Assembly (NCBI RefSeq): GCF_900112155.1
Contig: NZ_FOKQ01000022.1
Location: 1 to 64,000, forward strand
Length of the DNA: 64,000 nucleotides
Direction: 5' to 3'
Origin: Hominimerdicola alba
Lineage (GTDB): Bacteria > Bacillota > Clostridia > Oscillospirales > Ruminococcaceae
In this document: piece by piece, positions 51,255 to 59,323 of the stretch
How positions within the stretch are numbered: position 1 is the stretch's first letter
Layout: each line of letters opens with the position of its first letter
The notes under the pieces: model-generated
Seen by the model: the letters and a program-made list of their open reading frames with translations, nothing else
Database searches by the model: none
Told to the model about the DNA's origin: nothing
Made by a program: the position numbers and the translations under genes

Positions 51255-51285
51255 TTAAGAATTACATTCACCTGAAATTAAGAAT
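51255..51285 (+). promoter_or_regulatory. Candidate response-regulator binding repeats
   Basis: Two direct ttaagaat octamers (51255-51262 and 51278-51285), 23 bases apart start to start, or roughly two helical turns, lie 40-70 bases upstream of the response-regulator gene. Direct repeats at this spacing are typical of OmpR-family binding sites, so autoregulation is plausible. Confidence 0.45.
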
Positions 51286-51324
51286 GATGTATTATTATAT
51301 AAGCATACAAGGAGAGGAAAAGAT

Positions 51325-52035
51325 ATGGAAGATATTTCAGCAACAGTACTTGTCGTAGATGATGACAGAGATATCGTGGCAGCTATCGCGAAGCTGCTGG
51401 AGCTTGAGGGCTACAAAACTGTCAGGGCGTATGACGGCATCGAGGCATTGGAGAAGCTTTCGGAGAACGACATACAGCTTATACTGATAGACGTTATGAT
51501 GCCCAGACTTGACGGACTGTCAGCGATAATGAAGATAAGAGACAGGCGGAATATCCCGATAATAGTTCTGTCAGCAAAATCCGAAGATACAGATAAGATA
51601 CTCGGACTTTCAATGGGCGCTGACGACTATATCACCAAACCTTATAACCCTATGGAGCTGACAGCCCGCGTTAAGAGCAGTCTCAGGCGGTATATGCAGC
51701 TGGGGGACATAGGCGGCATAAATAAAACGGACGTTATTAAAATAGGCGGTCTTATGCTGGATAAGGGCGAAAAATCTATCACGGTAGACGGCTCGCCGGT
51801 AAAGCTGACCGCAACGGAACTGAAAATACTTGAACTGCTGATGGAGAACGCAGGTCACGTATTTTCCGCAGAAGAGATATACCGCAAGGTGTGGAACGAA
51901 GACGCTTATGCGGTGGAGAACACAGTAATGGTACATATAAGGCACATTCGGGAAAAGATAGAGATCGACCCGAAGGAGCCGCGTTATTTGAAAGTGGTGT
52001 GGGGCATTGGGTACAAGATCGAAAAAAATATCTAA
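51325..52035 (+). CDS. OmpR-family response regulator
   Basis: A 236-residue two-component regulator. The receiver domain has VLVVDDDRD near residue 8, the phospho-acceptor Asp about residue 56 in LILIDVMMPRLDG, and the Lys in ITKPYNPMEL near 108. The C-terminal winged-helix DNA-binding domain (about 140-236) contains LTATELKILELLMENAGHVF and ENTVMVHIRHIREKIE. It resembles VanR/PhoP-type regulators. RBS AGGAGAGG. The sensor kinase gene overlaps its end by 29 bases. Confidence 0.94.
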   Translation: MEDISATVLVVDDDRDIVAAIAKLLELEGYKTVRAYDGIEALEKLSENDIQLILIDVMMPRLDGLSAIMKIRDRRNIPIIVLSAKSEDTDKILGLSMGADDYITKPYNPMELTARVKSSLRRYMQLGDIGGINKTDVIKIGGLMLDKGEKSITVDGSPVKLTATELKILELLMENAGHVFSAEEIYRKVWNEDAYAVENTVMVHIRHIREKIEIDPKEPRYLKVVWGIGYKIEKNI

Positions 52036-54484
52036 ATTTTTTCCTAAGGCAGCCAGGGTGACGGCGTTCATTACGGCTTGTGTGGCAGCGGGTGTAGCGC
52101 TGTTCGGTGAAATGTATATGAGCCGTATAAATGGCAGGCTGTCGGATCTGGGCTGGAATATGGACGGAAGTATTGACAGCTCGGATGAATACTGTACAGA
52201 GCTGAAAAATATGTATGAACAGCTCTGCATACTGGGTGTGTGCGAGCTTGCAAATACTGACAGCAGTGGCAACTATATAGGCAATAAATATGTAAAGTCC
52301 GATCTTTTGTACTATTTCGATTACAATGGATACAGCTACAAAAAGACAGATGACGGCATAGTGCCGTATTCGGATACATTTGATTACTATGTGTCCTACA
52401 CTGTGCCCGAAATACAGGCGGACGAAATTGTGACCGATGAGGAGACAACATCGGTGGAAACAGTGTCGGGTGAGGAAAATGTACATTACGTCACTAATAT
52501 CTCGTCTGAAATATTTGGTGAAAGCAAGACCGAGAAACAGAGACTGGATGCGCTGAAATCGAAAAAATATACCTATATCCTGCGCACGGGTGATTTTATA
52601 TCATCGCAGATGCAATCATCCGGGACGATGGATTATTACAGCTATCAGGTCGCTGAAGAGAATGGAAAACTAAGGGATGTGAATGAATCCTATCCTGAAA
52701 ACTATCTCCCGCTGGGCGGATGGTACAGCGATTCATACGGAAGGTATGTTTTTAATTTCTGCAATGAGTCACCAATAAAATTTTATGAATATCCCGAAAA
52801 CACAGAGGTGGGATTCACGGCAAGGCGTGAATGGGTAGATATAGAGTCAAACACAGCAGAAGGTTCGGGTATATATTATTCGACCCTGCCTATATGTGAT
52901 ATGCCGGATTATGTTGCTGTTGCCGGAGATACCGAGGGGCTGACGGTGTTCATATCGCCCCGTGAAAGTTATTTCAGGTCCCTGACCGGCAAGTACAATG
53001 ATCTGTGGGATGTGTATTACGAAACAAGAGCGCTTACGATCAAATGCGGAGTACTGGCACTGGTGCTGATAGCTTATCTTATTGCAGCGGCTGTTGTCAG
53101 GGGGCTGGCAGAAGAACATACAAGTTCTTTTGCAGATATGATACCATGTGAATTTTACATCCTGGCATGGTTCTTAATAATGGTGGTATCATCTGAGATG
53201 AGATTTTTGTACTGGAGGATGAATGAAGCTTCCGATGTGCTGAATGATGACACGGGTTTCGGATATATGGTACTTGGGGCGGCATATGCTGTGATGACAG
53301 GTGTGGCTGTACACAGCATCACCCACGGCATCAAGCTGAGATCTCAAAGAAAACTCAGAAGCAGTTTTATACTACCTAAGCTGATGAAAAAGCTGAGTGA
53401 GAAATATCTCTCGACATCAATGTATGAAACACGCAGGAACAGACCTGCGGGAAGCGGTCTTATGCGTCGCTCGATAGTGAGCCTTGCGGCATTTTTGGTG
53501 TCGGCGGCGGTACTTCCCGCTGCGATAGGTGAAAATGAAGAGTCATACTTGATAGCGGCTTCTTTGATATGCGGCATATCTTCGCTGTATTTTATTTATT
53601 CGCAGATAAGGGCTATGCTTCTCTCGTGTGATCTTACAAAGCTGGACAGACGCATCACGGAACTCAACCGCAACACTCCGTTTGAGGAAGAGATATCGCC
53701 TCTTTCGGAACTAAGCAGACCTTCGGATATGCTGAAAAATATATCCGATACCGTAAGTGATGCGGTGGAGGAACAGATAAAGTCCGAGCGCATGAAGATA
53801 GAACTGGTGGCAAATGTTTCCCACGACCTGAAAACACCTCTGACTTCCATAATAAGCTATATCGACCTTCTTAAAAAGACTGAGCTTGATGATGAGGCCA
53901 TGGGCTATGTTCAGATACTTGATAAGAAATCCCAGAAGCTCAAAGGCATAGTAGCCGATGTTTTCAGCCTTGCCAAGGCGACCAGCGGCATTGATGTCAA
54001 TATGGAGGAGCTTGATTTAGTAAGGCTTTTCAACCAGAGCCTTGCAGACGCGGACGACAAGATAAAAGAAAGCAAAAAGACGTTCAAGATAAACGTCACC
54101 GAGGATTCTGCCCCTGTTATGGGCGACGGAAACAAGCTTTACCGCGTGCTGCAAAACATTATCGACAATGCGCTGAAATACTCAATGGACGGTTCGCGCA
54201 TTTTCCTGGAGCTTACACGTGACGGCGAAAACATTGTTTTTACCGCCAAGAACATTTCTTCTTACCCTATCGACTTTACCGCGGACGAGATAACAGAAAG
54301 ATTTGTCCGCGGTGACAAGTCGAGGACAGACGGCGGAAGCGGTCTCGGACTTTCAATAGCCAAAAGCTTTACCGAAGCCTGCGGCGGAAGATTTGAGATA
54401 GAGCTGGACGGCGATATGTTCAAAGCCATCATGTCCATGCCTCTTATAAATAAAGAAGAACCCGAAGAAAAAGATACTATATAA
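52007..54484 (+). CDS. Large membrane sensor histidine kinase
   Basis: An 825-residue kinase. One membrane helix near residues 15-33, an extracellular domain of about 310 residues without a recognised fold, then about five more helices (near 347-368, 385-405, 420-440, 485-505 and 515-535). The HisKA box is ELVANVSHDLKTPLTSIISY with His near residue 606; the ATPase part has VLQNIIDNALKYSMDG and GSGLGLSIAKSF. The start is taken as TTG inside the regulator gene, as the first ATG would remove the first helix. The sensor is much larger than VanS. With VanY downstream it probably senses cell-wall state (inference). Confidence 0.88.
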   Translation: MGTRSKKISKFFPKAARVTAFITACVAAGVALFGEMYMSRINGRLSDLGWNMDGSIDSSDEYCTELKNMYEQLCILGVCELANTDSSGNYIGNKYVKSDLLYYFDYNGYSYKKTDDGIVPYSDTFDYYVSYTVPEIQADEIVTDEETTSVETVSGEENVHYVTNISSEIFGESKTEKQRLDALKSKKYTYILRTGDFISSQMQSSGTMDYYSYQVAEENGKLRDVNESYPENYLPLGGWYSDSYGRYVFNFCNESPIKFYEYPENTEVGFTARREWVDIESNTAEGSGIYYSTLPICDMPDYVAVAGDTEGLTVFISPRESYFRSLTGKYNDLWDVYYETRALTIKCGVLALVLIAYLIAAAVVRGLAEEHTSSFADMIPCEFYILAWFLIMVVSSEMRFLYWRMNEASDVLNDDTGFGYMVLGAAYAVMTGVAVHSITHGIKLRSQRKLRSSFILPKLMKKLSEKYLSTSMYETRRNRPAGSGLMRRSIVSLAAFLVSAAVLPAAIGENEESYLIAASLICGISSLYFIYSQIRAMLLSCDLTKLDRRITELNRNTPFEEEISPLSELSRPSDMLKNISDTVSDAVEEQIKSERMKIELVANVSHDLKTPLTSIISYIDLLKKTELDDEAMGYVQILDKKSQKLKGIVADVFSLAKATSGIDVNMEELDLVRLFNQSLADADDKIKESKKTFKINVTEDSAPVMGDGNKLYRVLQNIIDNALKYSMDGSRIFLELTRDGENIVFTAKNISSYPIDFTADEITERFVRGDKSRTDGGSGLGLSIAKSFTEACGGRFEIELDGDMFKAIMSMPLINKEEPEEKDTI

Positions 54485-54508
54485 GAACAAAGAAACGGAG
54501 ACGACATT

Positions 54509-55369
54509 ATGAAAAAAAGAAGATCGGCTGTAACACCTTTTGTTACGGTCTTGATAATTGTACTCATTTTATTAGCGGCGATGGTGGTCATCATCAAGCC
54601 CGACAAATTCAACATTGCAGGAAAGGTAACTGCGCTTTTCCGCGGCAGGGTAGAGTATCATCTTGATGAGGTGCCTGCCGATGAACTTACGCTTAAGAGC
54701 GCATCTGTGAAAGATCTTAAAATTGGTAATACACTTGTTCTGGTAAATAAAGACCACCCTCTGGATCAGTATTATAAGCCTTCCATATGCGAATATAAGG
54801 ATTCGGGCGTGATGATGTCAACAGCTTCCGTTGACAGCTATGCGGCACTGTCGAAAGCTATTATGGATAACTGCGGTGAACCGCTGTATGTGATGTCATC
54901 CTACCGCACACCCGAGGAACAGCAGGAACTTTATGAAAATCAGGGCAGTAACGAAGCTATGCCTGCACACTGCTCCGAGCACGAGACAGGTCTTGCACAG
55001 GATCTCTATTTCAGCGGATTTGCAGGCAGCAGCATCAACAAATGCCCCGCAGGCAAATACCTTACCGAACACGCTCCCGAATATGGCTTCATCGTGAGAT
55101 ACCCATCCTATGGCAGGATCGTTACAGGCATAGATTACGAGCCGTGGCATTTCAGGTACGTTGGTCAGCCACATGCAAAGATAATCACTGCTAACGGTCT
55201 GACCTTTGAAGAATATATCGACGGTCTGGAGTACGGCAGTTTCTATGCATATGAGGATTATATCATAACCCGTCAGAAAGGCGATACACTGCTGCTGCCC
55301 GAAAACTGTACCTGCGATATCTCGCTGGATAACTGCGGAGGATATATCATCACTGCGAAAAAACAGTAA
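54509..55369 (+). CDS. VanY-like D-alanyl-D-alanine carboxypeptidase (M15)
   Basis: A 286-residue membrane-anchored zinc peptidase. A basic N-terminus and one helix (VTVLIIVLILLAAMVVII) anchor it outside the cell. The M15B marks are SSYRTPEEQQELYE near 132-145, SEHETGLAQDL (SxHxxGxAxD) near 156-166 and YEPWHFRYVG (catalytic Glu and zinc His) near 212. It cleaves terminal D-Ala from peptidoglycan precursors or stem peptides. The gene follows the sensor kinase by 24 bases, so the three form one operon. No VanHAX-type genes are present, so resistance to glycopeptides is not implied. Confidence 0.9.
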   Translation: MKKRRSAVTPFVTVLIIVLILLAAMVVIIKPDKFNIAGKVTALFRGRVEYHLDEVPADELTLKSASVKDLKIGNTLVLVNKDHPLDQYYKPSICEYKDSGVMMSTASVDSYAALSKAIMDNCGEPLYVMSSYRTPEEQQELYENQGSNEAMPAHCSEHETGLAQDLYFSGFAGSSINKCPAGKYLTEHAPEYGFIVRYPSYGRIVTGIDYEPWHFRYVGQPHAKIITANGLTFEEYIDGLEYGSFYAYEDYIITRQKGDTLLLPENCTCDISLDNCGGYIITAKKQ

Positions 55370-55429
55370 ACGCGATGACATAACAGGGCGTAAAACTGCC
55401 AAAGAAGAGAGCTTTGGCTCAAGCATTGG

Positions 55430-55810
55430 CGGCGACAAACCAGTGCATCAAACAAACTATGCCGCGAATCAAAGCGCGCGGTTTATGCGACTGCGTCGGC
55501 ATATGCCTCGCGCTAGCAGGCTTGCGGATGAGCACTCGCATCAAGGTTTGAAACCAAAATGCAAAGCGAACTATAAGAGAACAGCGAACTTTCGACCAAG
55601 TAGGCTCGGCAATAATTTACGGACATAGTTTGAGCGTATGCATTAGTTTTGCATACGCTCGAATTTTTGTTAGCGGTGACTGCGTCGACCACGTGCCTCG
55701 CTGTTTTTACAGGTCGGGAAGTTCGCTCTTTTATTTACAGCACTCTTGCCACATCACTTTTGCACCCTGACCGAGAGTCATATGCCGACGCAGTCGCATA
55801 AACCGCGTGT
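55430..55810. repeat. Modular intergenic repeat, copy 5 (composite)
   Basis: The left half is an L arm in the orientation of copies 2 and 4, up to ggctcggcaataat (about 55604). The central stem is gagcgtatgc/gcatacgctc (55632-55660): four bases differ from the other copies on each arm, and pairing is kept. The right half is not a B arm but a second L arm in reverse, so 55477-55505 and 55779-55807 are perfect 29-base inverted repeats. The copy lies between the VanY-like gene and the promoter at 55871. It looks like two half-elements joined at the central hairpin. Confidence 0.83.
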
Positions 55811-55870
55811 TTTTTCGCCATAAAAAACTGACGTTCTGCATAGTAAGGCACTGATGACTGTTGTAATATA

Positions 55871-55899
55871 TTGACAAAACGAAATTTATACATTATAAT
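55871..55899 (+). promoter_or_regulatory. Promoter of the small-protein operon
   Basis: Perfect TTGACA (55871-55876) and TATAAT (55894-55899) with 17 bases between them, 110 bases upstream of the first gene of the 56009-59277 set. Confidence 0.88.
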
Positions 55900-56008
55900 A
55901 TAGCTATACTTTTTTTACAATTTTAATAACTAGAATCACAGCATAATAAGCTCGGCATATGAGATAGTTATGCAGTTCAAAGATATAGAGCTTTTCACGG
56001 AGAAAACA

Positions 56009-56488
56009 ATGAGATCAAAGAAAAAAACGATAGTTATCTCGGTAGTTTTGATAATACTTGTGCTTGCGGTCGTCGGGGTGCTGACTATGCCACGATTTTA
56101 CCGAGGTGACAGGATAAAGCTGAAGATACGGGTCGAGGGCGTTAAAGCCGATACCCTCGAAATAAGTATGGATAACCGCGTCCCGGGCAAAGATGATCTT
56201 ACCGTAAAAGCTAACGGCGATACTGTCGAAATATCGGCAAAAGCAAGCGAGTACGGCGAATATTTCTTGAAGATAGACGGCGCAGACAAGCCTTTAGAGA
56301 TTCGCGTTATGAAGTTTGACTGGTACGAGAGGGTGGATGCGGATATCGACTTCACGATATCTGAAAACGGCGTAAGTTATTCAGCCGAATCTTCCGTGAC
56401 AGTGGGCGAACTGCCTTTCAGAGAGCATAACAGAACTTCGGGAAGCGCCGAGATAAAAGACGGATATTATTCGGTTTATATAGCATGA
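56009..56488 (+). CDS. Membrane-anchored small protein of unknown function
   Basis: A 159-residue protein with a basic start, one membrane helix (VISVVLIILVLAVVGVLTM) and an extracellular beta-rich part of about 125 residues that looks like a single Ig-like domain (KLKIRVEGVKADTLEISMDN; GEYFLKIDGADKPLEIRVM). I do not recognise the family. ATG at 56009 is six bases from GGAG; an in-frame ATG 13 codons upstream is less well placed. First gene of a set of six co-oriented small genes. Confidence 0.7.
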   Translation: MRSKKKTIVISVVLIILVLAVVGVLTMPRFYRGDRIKLKIRVEGVKADTLEISMDNRVPGKDDLTVKANGDTVEISAKASEYGEYFLKIDGADKPLEIRVMKFDWYERVDADIDFTISENGVSYSAESSVTVGELPFREHNRTSGSAEIKDGYYSVYIA

Positions 56489-56519
56489 TATATGACCCAC
56501 AACATAGAGGAGGATCATC

Positions 56520-57272
56520 ATGGTAGATGAAGAAATATATATGAAGATGGTAAAAAAGCACCGCAAAAAAATCGCGGCAGTCAAGGATTATGAAGAGCTT
56601 TTTCAGACCCTCGGCACTGAAAATGCGGGCAGTATCACACTTACATCGGGAAGGATAGTTGCTTGTCCCATTGAAAGCATCGGGGACGAAAGCAGACATA
56701 TAGAGTATTATTACAGAGCCCCTGCGGGTACACATCCCGTGGAACTGGCAAAGTCTTCCACAGGCAGGAACGCGGCTGTGAGGATAGTATTCTCCGAAGC
56801 CCCCGCCCTACGGTACGAACTGGCACTCATCGGCACTGCTGAGGAACTTGACTGCATAAGCGATCTTGAAGTGGGCTGTATCCCTTTTTATGAATCCTGC
56901 ACCGCATCTCCCATAATCGTTGCCGATCAGGGTCTTATGCCCGATCTGCTGGAACATCTCAGTGAAAACTACGGTGATAATGATTACTATGAAAAAGAGG
57001 GCAAAAAGCTTTTGCTGGAAAACAGCACCTGTCCCGAAGAGCCCCTTTGCAGCGGTCTTATCGATTTTTATCTTGAAGTCGATGACGCTCATTTCCCCAT
57101 ATTCTTCAACGGCGAGGGCGGCGGACATCACCCGATATACTGGGGATTTGACAAGGACGATAACATCTGCTGTATGATATTTGACTTTGATCTGAAAGAA
57201 CTTCGCACCCCCGAAGAAAAGCCCGTTAAGACAGGCAATTTCTTTAAGAAACTGCGCCGCGGGGACAGATAA
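56520..57272 (+). CDS. DUF4241-like protein
   Basis: A 250-residue soluble protein. The middle and end resemble the DUF4241 family: an HPVELAKSS strand, RYELALIG, then VGCIPFYESCTASPIIV where the family has its VDxGxxxFxD segment, and the closing FFNGEGGGHHPIYWGFDKD, which matches the family's GDGxYPxYxGxD. DUF4241 genes are frequent in sets of immunity-type genes. The assignment rests on remembered motifs. RBS GAGGAGG. The next gene starts two bases after its stop. Confidence 0.6.
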   Translation: MVDEEIYMKMVKKHRKKIAAVKDYEELFQTLGTENAGSITLTSGRIVACPIESIGDESRHIEYYYRAPAGTHPVELAKSSTGRNAAVRIVFSEAPALRYELALIGTAEELDCISDLEVGCIPFYESCTASPIIVADQGLMPDLLEHLSENYGDNDYYEKEGKKLLLENSTCPEEPLCSGLIDFYLEVDDAHFPIFFNGEGGGHHPIYWGFDKDDNICCMIFDFDLKELRTPEEKPVKTGNFFKKLRRGDR

Positions 57273-57273
57273 A

Positions 57274-57744
57274 ATGGCAATACACAATTTCAGAGAACTT
57301 CTTGAGAAAAACGAGGGCGCTGAGTTCGTTATACACGTACAGTCTGAGGAAGAGCTTGAAGAGCTTGTAACAGCCCTTGAAGCACTGGGATATGAGTATG
57401 CACTGCCATTCCTCGGCACTATCCGTGAAATGGCTGAGGGCTTTCGTGAAGATGACGGCGCTGACGGCTGCTGGCGCATAAGCCGCGAAAGAGGTGTGGC
57501 TTATAATGATTCGGTGGAGCACTGGCGATTTTTCTCAAACAACATCGTTGAGATGCGTGACGGCAGCATAGCCTATAATGACGGCGACTACGATGAACGT
57601 TCTGCGGCGGTGGAAAAGGAAAAGCTTCGCTATGCTTTTTTTGAGGACGAAGACAAGGACAACGCCAGAAAGCTTTTCGGCTTTGAAAATGCCGCTGATA
57701 CCGATATCCAAAAGTGGCTGGATGAAAAGTTCCCTGTAAAATGA
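57274..57744 (+). CDS. Acidic small protein of unknown function
   Basis: A 156-residue, highly acidic soluble protein that I do not recognise. Features are an N-terminal FRELLEKNEGAEFVIHVQSEE helix-strand segment, DDGADGCWRISRERGVAYND in the middle and SVEHWRFFSNNIVEMRDG after it. Such acidic single-domain proteins are common among immunity proteins, but nothing here is diagnostic. Two bases after the DUF4241-like gene, so translation is probably coupled. Confidence 0.6.
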   Translation: MAIHNFRELLEKNEGAEFVIHVQSEEELEELVTALEALGYEYALPFLGTIREMAEGFREDDGADGCWRISRERGVAYNDSVEHWRFFSNNIVEMRDGSIAYNDGDYDERSAAVEKEKLRYAFFEDEDKDNARKLFGFENAADTDIQKWLDEKFPVK

Positions 57745-57748
57745 AGAT

Positions 57749-58288
57749 ATGAGCTATATGAGATTTACCATACTCCCGCCCGAGGGCATAGAAGCCGACG
57801 GCAGGCGCATAAACATTGGCGCATCGGCAGAAGATATAACCGATGTTCTGGGTCAGCCTGCTGATATCCTCAACGATGACAGCGGGCTGACAAGGTACTT
57901 TTATTTCAACAACGAACTGCGTTTCGACCTTGACAGCAACGGCAGGCTATCGTTTGTTGAATTCATAGGCGGCACAGAGGGCAAGCTTAGACCCGAGATA
58001 TACGGCATTAACGCTTTTGAAGCTGATGCCGATGCCCTGCTGGCTCTGCTTACTGAAAATGACAGCGGAGCCAGCACCGAAGACGGCGGATACAGCTATT
58101 ATTTTCCGAATATACAAATCGGTATATCCCGCCATGCGACCCCCGAAGCCATCGCAAAAATGAAAGCGGAATACATAGCCGAGGGTGAAGAGATATCCCC
58201 CGGGATACTCGCCTTTGAGCAGAACAGAGCCTCTCACTGGTCGATGATCGGCATAGGTCAGAGCGGCTATTACGGAAAGAAAGGCTGA
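57749..58288 (+). CDS. Acidic small protein of unknown function (LPPEG start)
   Basis: A 179-residue soluble protein beginning RFTILPPEGIEADGRRINIG, followed by a segment ITDVLGQPADILND and a second half with YFPNIQIGISRHATPEAIAKM. I do not recognise the family; the two halves look like a beta-rich recognition domain. No signal peptide or membrane helix. It lies four bases after the preceding stop with only a weak ribosome site, so coupled translation is likely. Confidence 0.6.
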   Translation: MSYMRFTILPPEGIEADGRRINIGASAEDITDVLGQPADILNDDSGLTRYFYFNNELRFDLDSNGRLSFVEFIGGTEGKLRPEIYGINAFEADADALLALLTENDSGASTEDGGYSYYFPNIQIGISRHATPEAIAKMKAEYIAEGEEISPGILAFEQNRASHWSMIGIGQSGYYGKKG

Positions 58289-58293
58289 GAGAT

Positions 58294-58764
58294 ATGGACA
58301 GCGGAAAAATATCTATAAAGAGATTTTTTCTGAATCTGAGCCTGCTTGTGGCAGGTGCATCGATATGTCAGCTGATTTTCGGCGTGGTGTACTATCTGCT
58401 GCATTTCCATGATTCACCAGGAGATATGTGGATAGGTCTGGAAACAGGCTGGAGACCGTTTGTGGTCTCTGCGGTGCTGGTACTCGTATTCAGCGGCGGA
58501 TTCAGGCGCTACCGTGAGGATTTTCTTAGGCGTTATCCTAAAGCTGTGCGCTTCACGGTCATTGATGTCGCAGTGACACTTGGGGCTACGGTGCTGTTAT
58601 GTCTCACTGATAGTTACATCTCGAATGTGTCCTTGGGGATTTTTATTTTGCTTATTGGCATATGGGGCATAGCTCTGTCAGGCTTTGTGATCGTATGGAT
58701 ATGCGCTTCTATCGGCTTTCTCAAAAAAAGGAAAAGCATCACTAAAGCATGGAAAGATGCATAG
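58294..58764 (+). CDS. Four-helix membrane protein of unknown function
   Basis: A 156-residue membrane protein with four hydrophobic segments (residues about 10-32, 50-68, 88-106 and 110-138) and a basic C-terminal tail KKRKSITKAW. This size and layout resembles DUF6608-type small membrane proteins of gut Firmicutes, but I cannot confirm it. It lies five bases after the preceding gene, with little ribosome site of its own. Confidence 0.6.
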   Translation: MDSGKISIKRFFLNLSLLVAGASICQLIFGVVYYLLHFHDSPGDMWIGLETGWRPFVVSAVLVLVFSGGFRRYREDFLRRYPKAVRFTVIDVAVTLGATVLLCLTDSYISNVSLGIFILLIGIWGIALSGFVIVWICASIGFLKKRKSITKAWKDA

Positions 58765-58818
58765 CGAAGATCTTATCAGTCTGACAGCACCGATGTTTTC
58801 TGGGAGTGTGATCATCAA

Positions 58819-59277
58819 ATGAGCAGAGCTTTTTTCATATCCTCCGAGACAGGCGGCAGAGCGAACAATGCCCTCAGCCCTATACTCAGGGATATTTGCG
58901 CAAAGATAGACGAAAATAACTACGATATATCGCGGTTTTCAGCCGATATAAAAAGTGTATGCGTAGTGGTGTGCTGTTTTCCCGATGACCTGCGTGCGGC
59001 GGGTTTCGGCAAGCCGCGAAAAATCATAAGGTATAACGAGGGCACTGCGGATATACGTCTGCCGATGCCATATGTGGATTTCATAAATGCCGATGACGAT
59101 ACAAGGTATCTCATGGTGGTGAAGAATATCACCGACTCGCTGAAAGTGATAGGTGAACGCTGCAAAAAGAGCAAGCGGGCAGTTTTCGACAGCGATGGCA
59201 TGACAGCTGATGCGCTGGCACGTCTTGGTATACCAAAAGAACGGCTCGAAAATATTGTCGGGGTATGCACCGACTGA
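58819..59277 (+). CDS. Immunity-protein-like protein (Imm44-type resemblance)
   Basis: A 152-residue soluble protein. The start RAFFISSETGGRANNALSPI, the central KIIRYNEGTADIRLPMPYVDF and the following SLKVIGERCKKSKRAVFDSDGM resemble the layout of Imm44-type immunity proteins (an FxSxE start and an RLxIxYxxF core), from memory and without a search. If right, it would neutralise a contact-dependent or polymorphic toxin, but no toxin gene is in the window. RBS GGGAG. Last gene of the small-protein set before glgP. Confidence 0.6.
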   Translation: MSRAFFISSETGGRANNALSPILRDICAKIDENNYDISRFSADIKSVCVVVCCFPDDLRAAGFGKPRKIIRYNEGTADIRLPMPYVDFINADDDTRYLMVVKNITDSLKVIGERCKKSKRAVFDSDGMTADALARLGIPKERLENIVGVCTD

Positions 59278-59323
59278 ATATATAATATGAAACGAAAATA
59301 ATTACCGAAAGGGGTAGATAGAA

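Noticed and set aside
51325-55369. A glycopeptide-resistance cluster
   Set aside because: Only regulator, kinase and VanY-like peptidase are present; ligase, dehydrogenase and VanX-type genes are missing.
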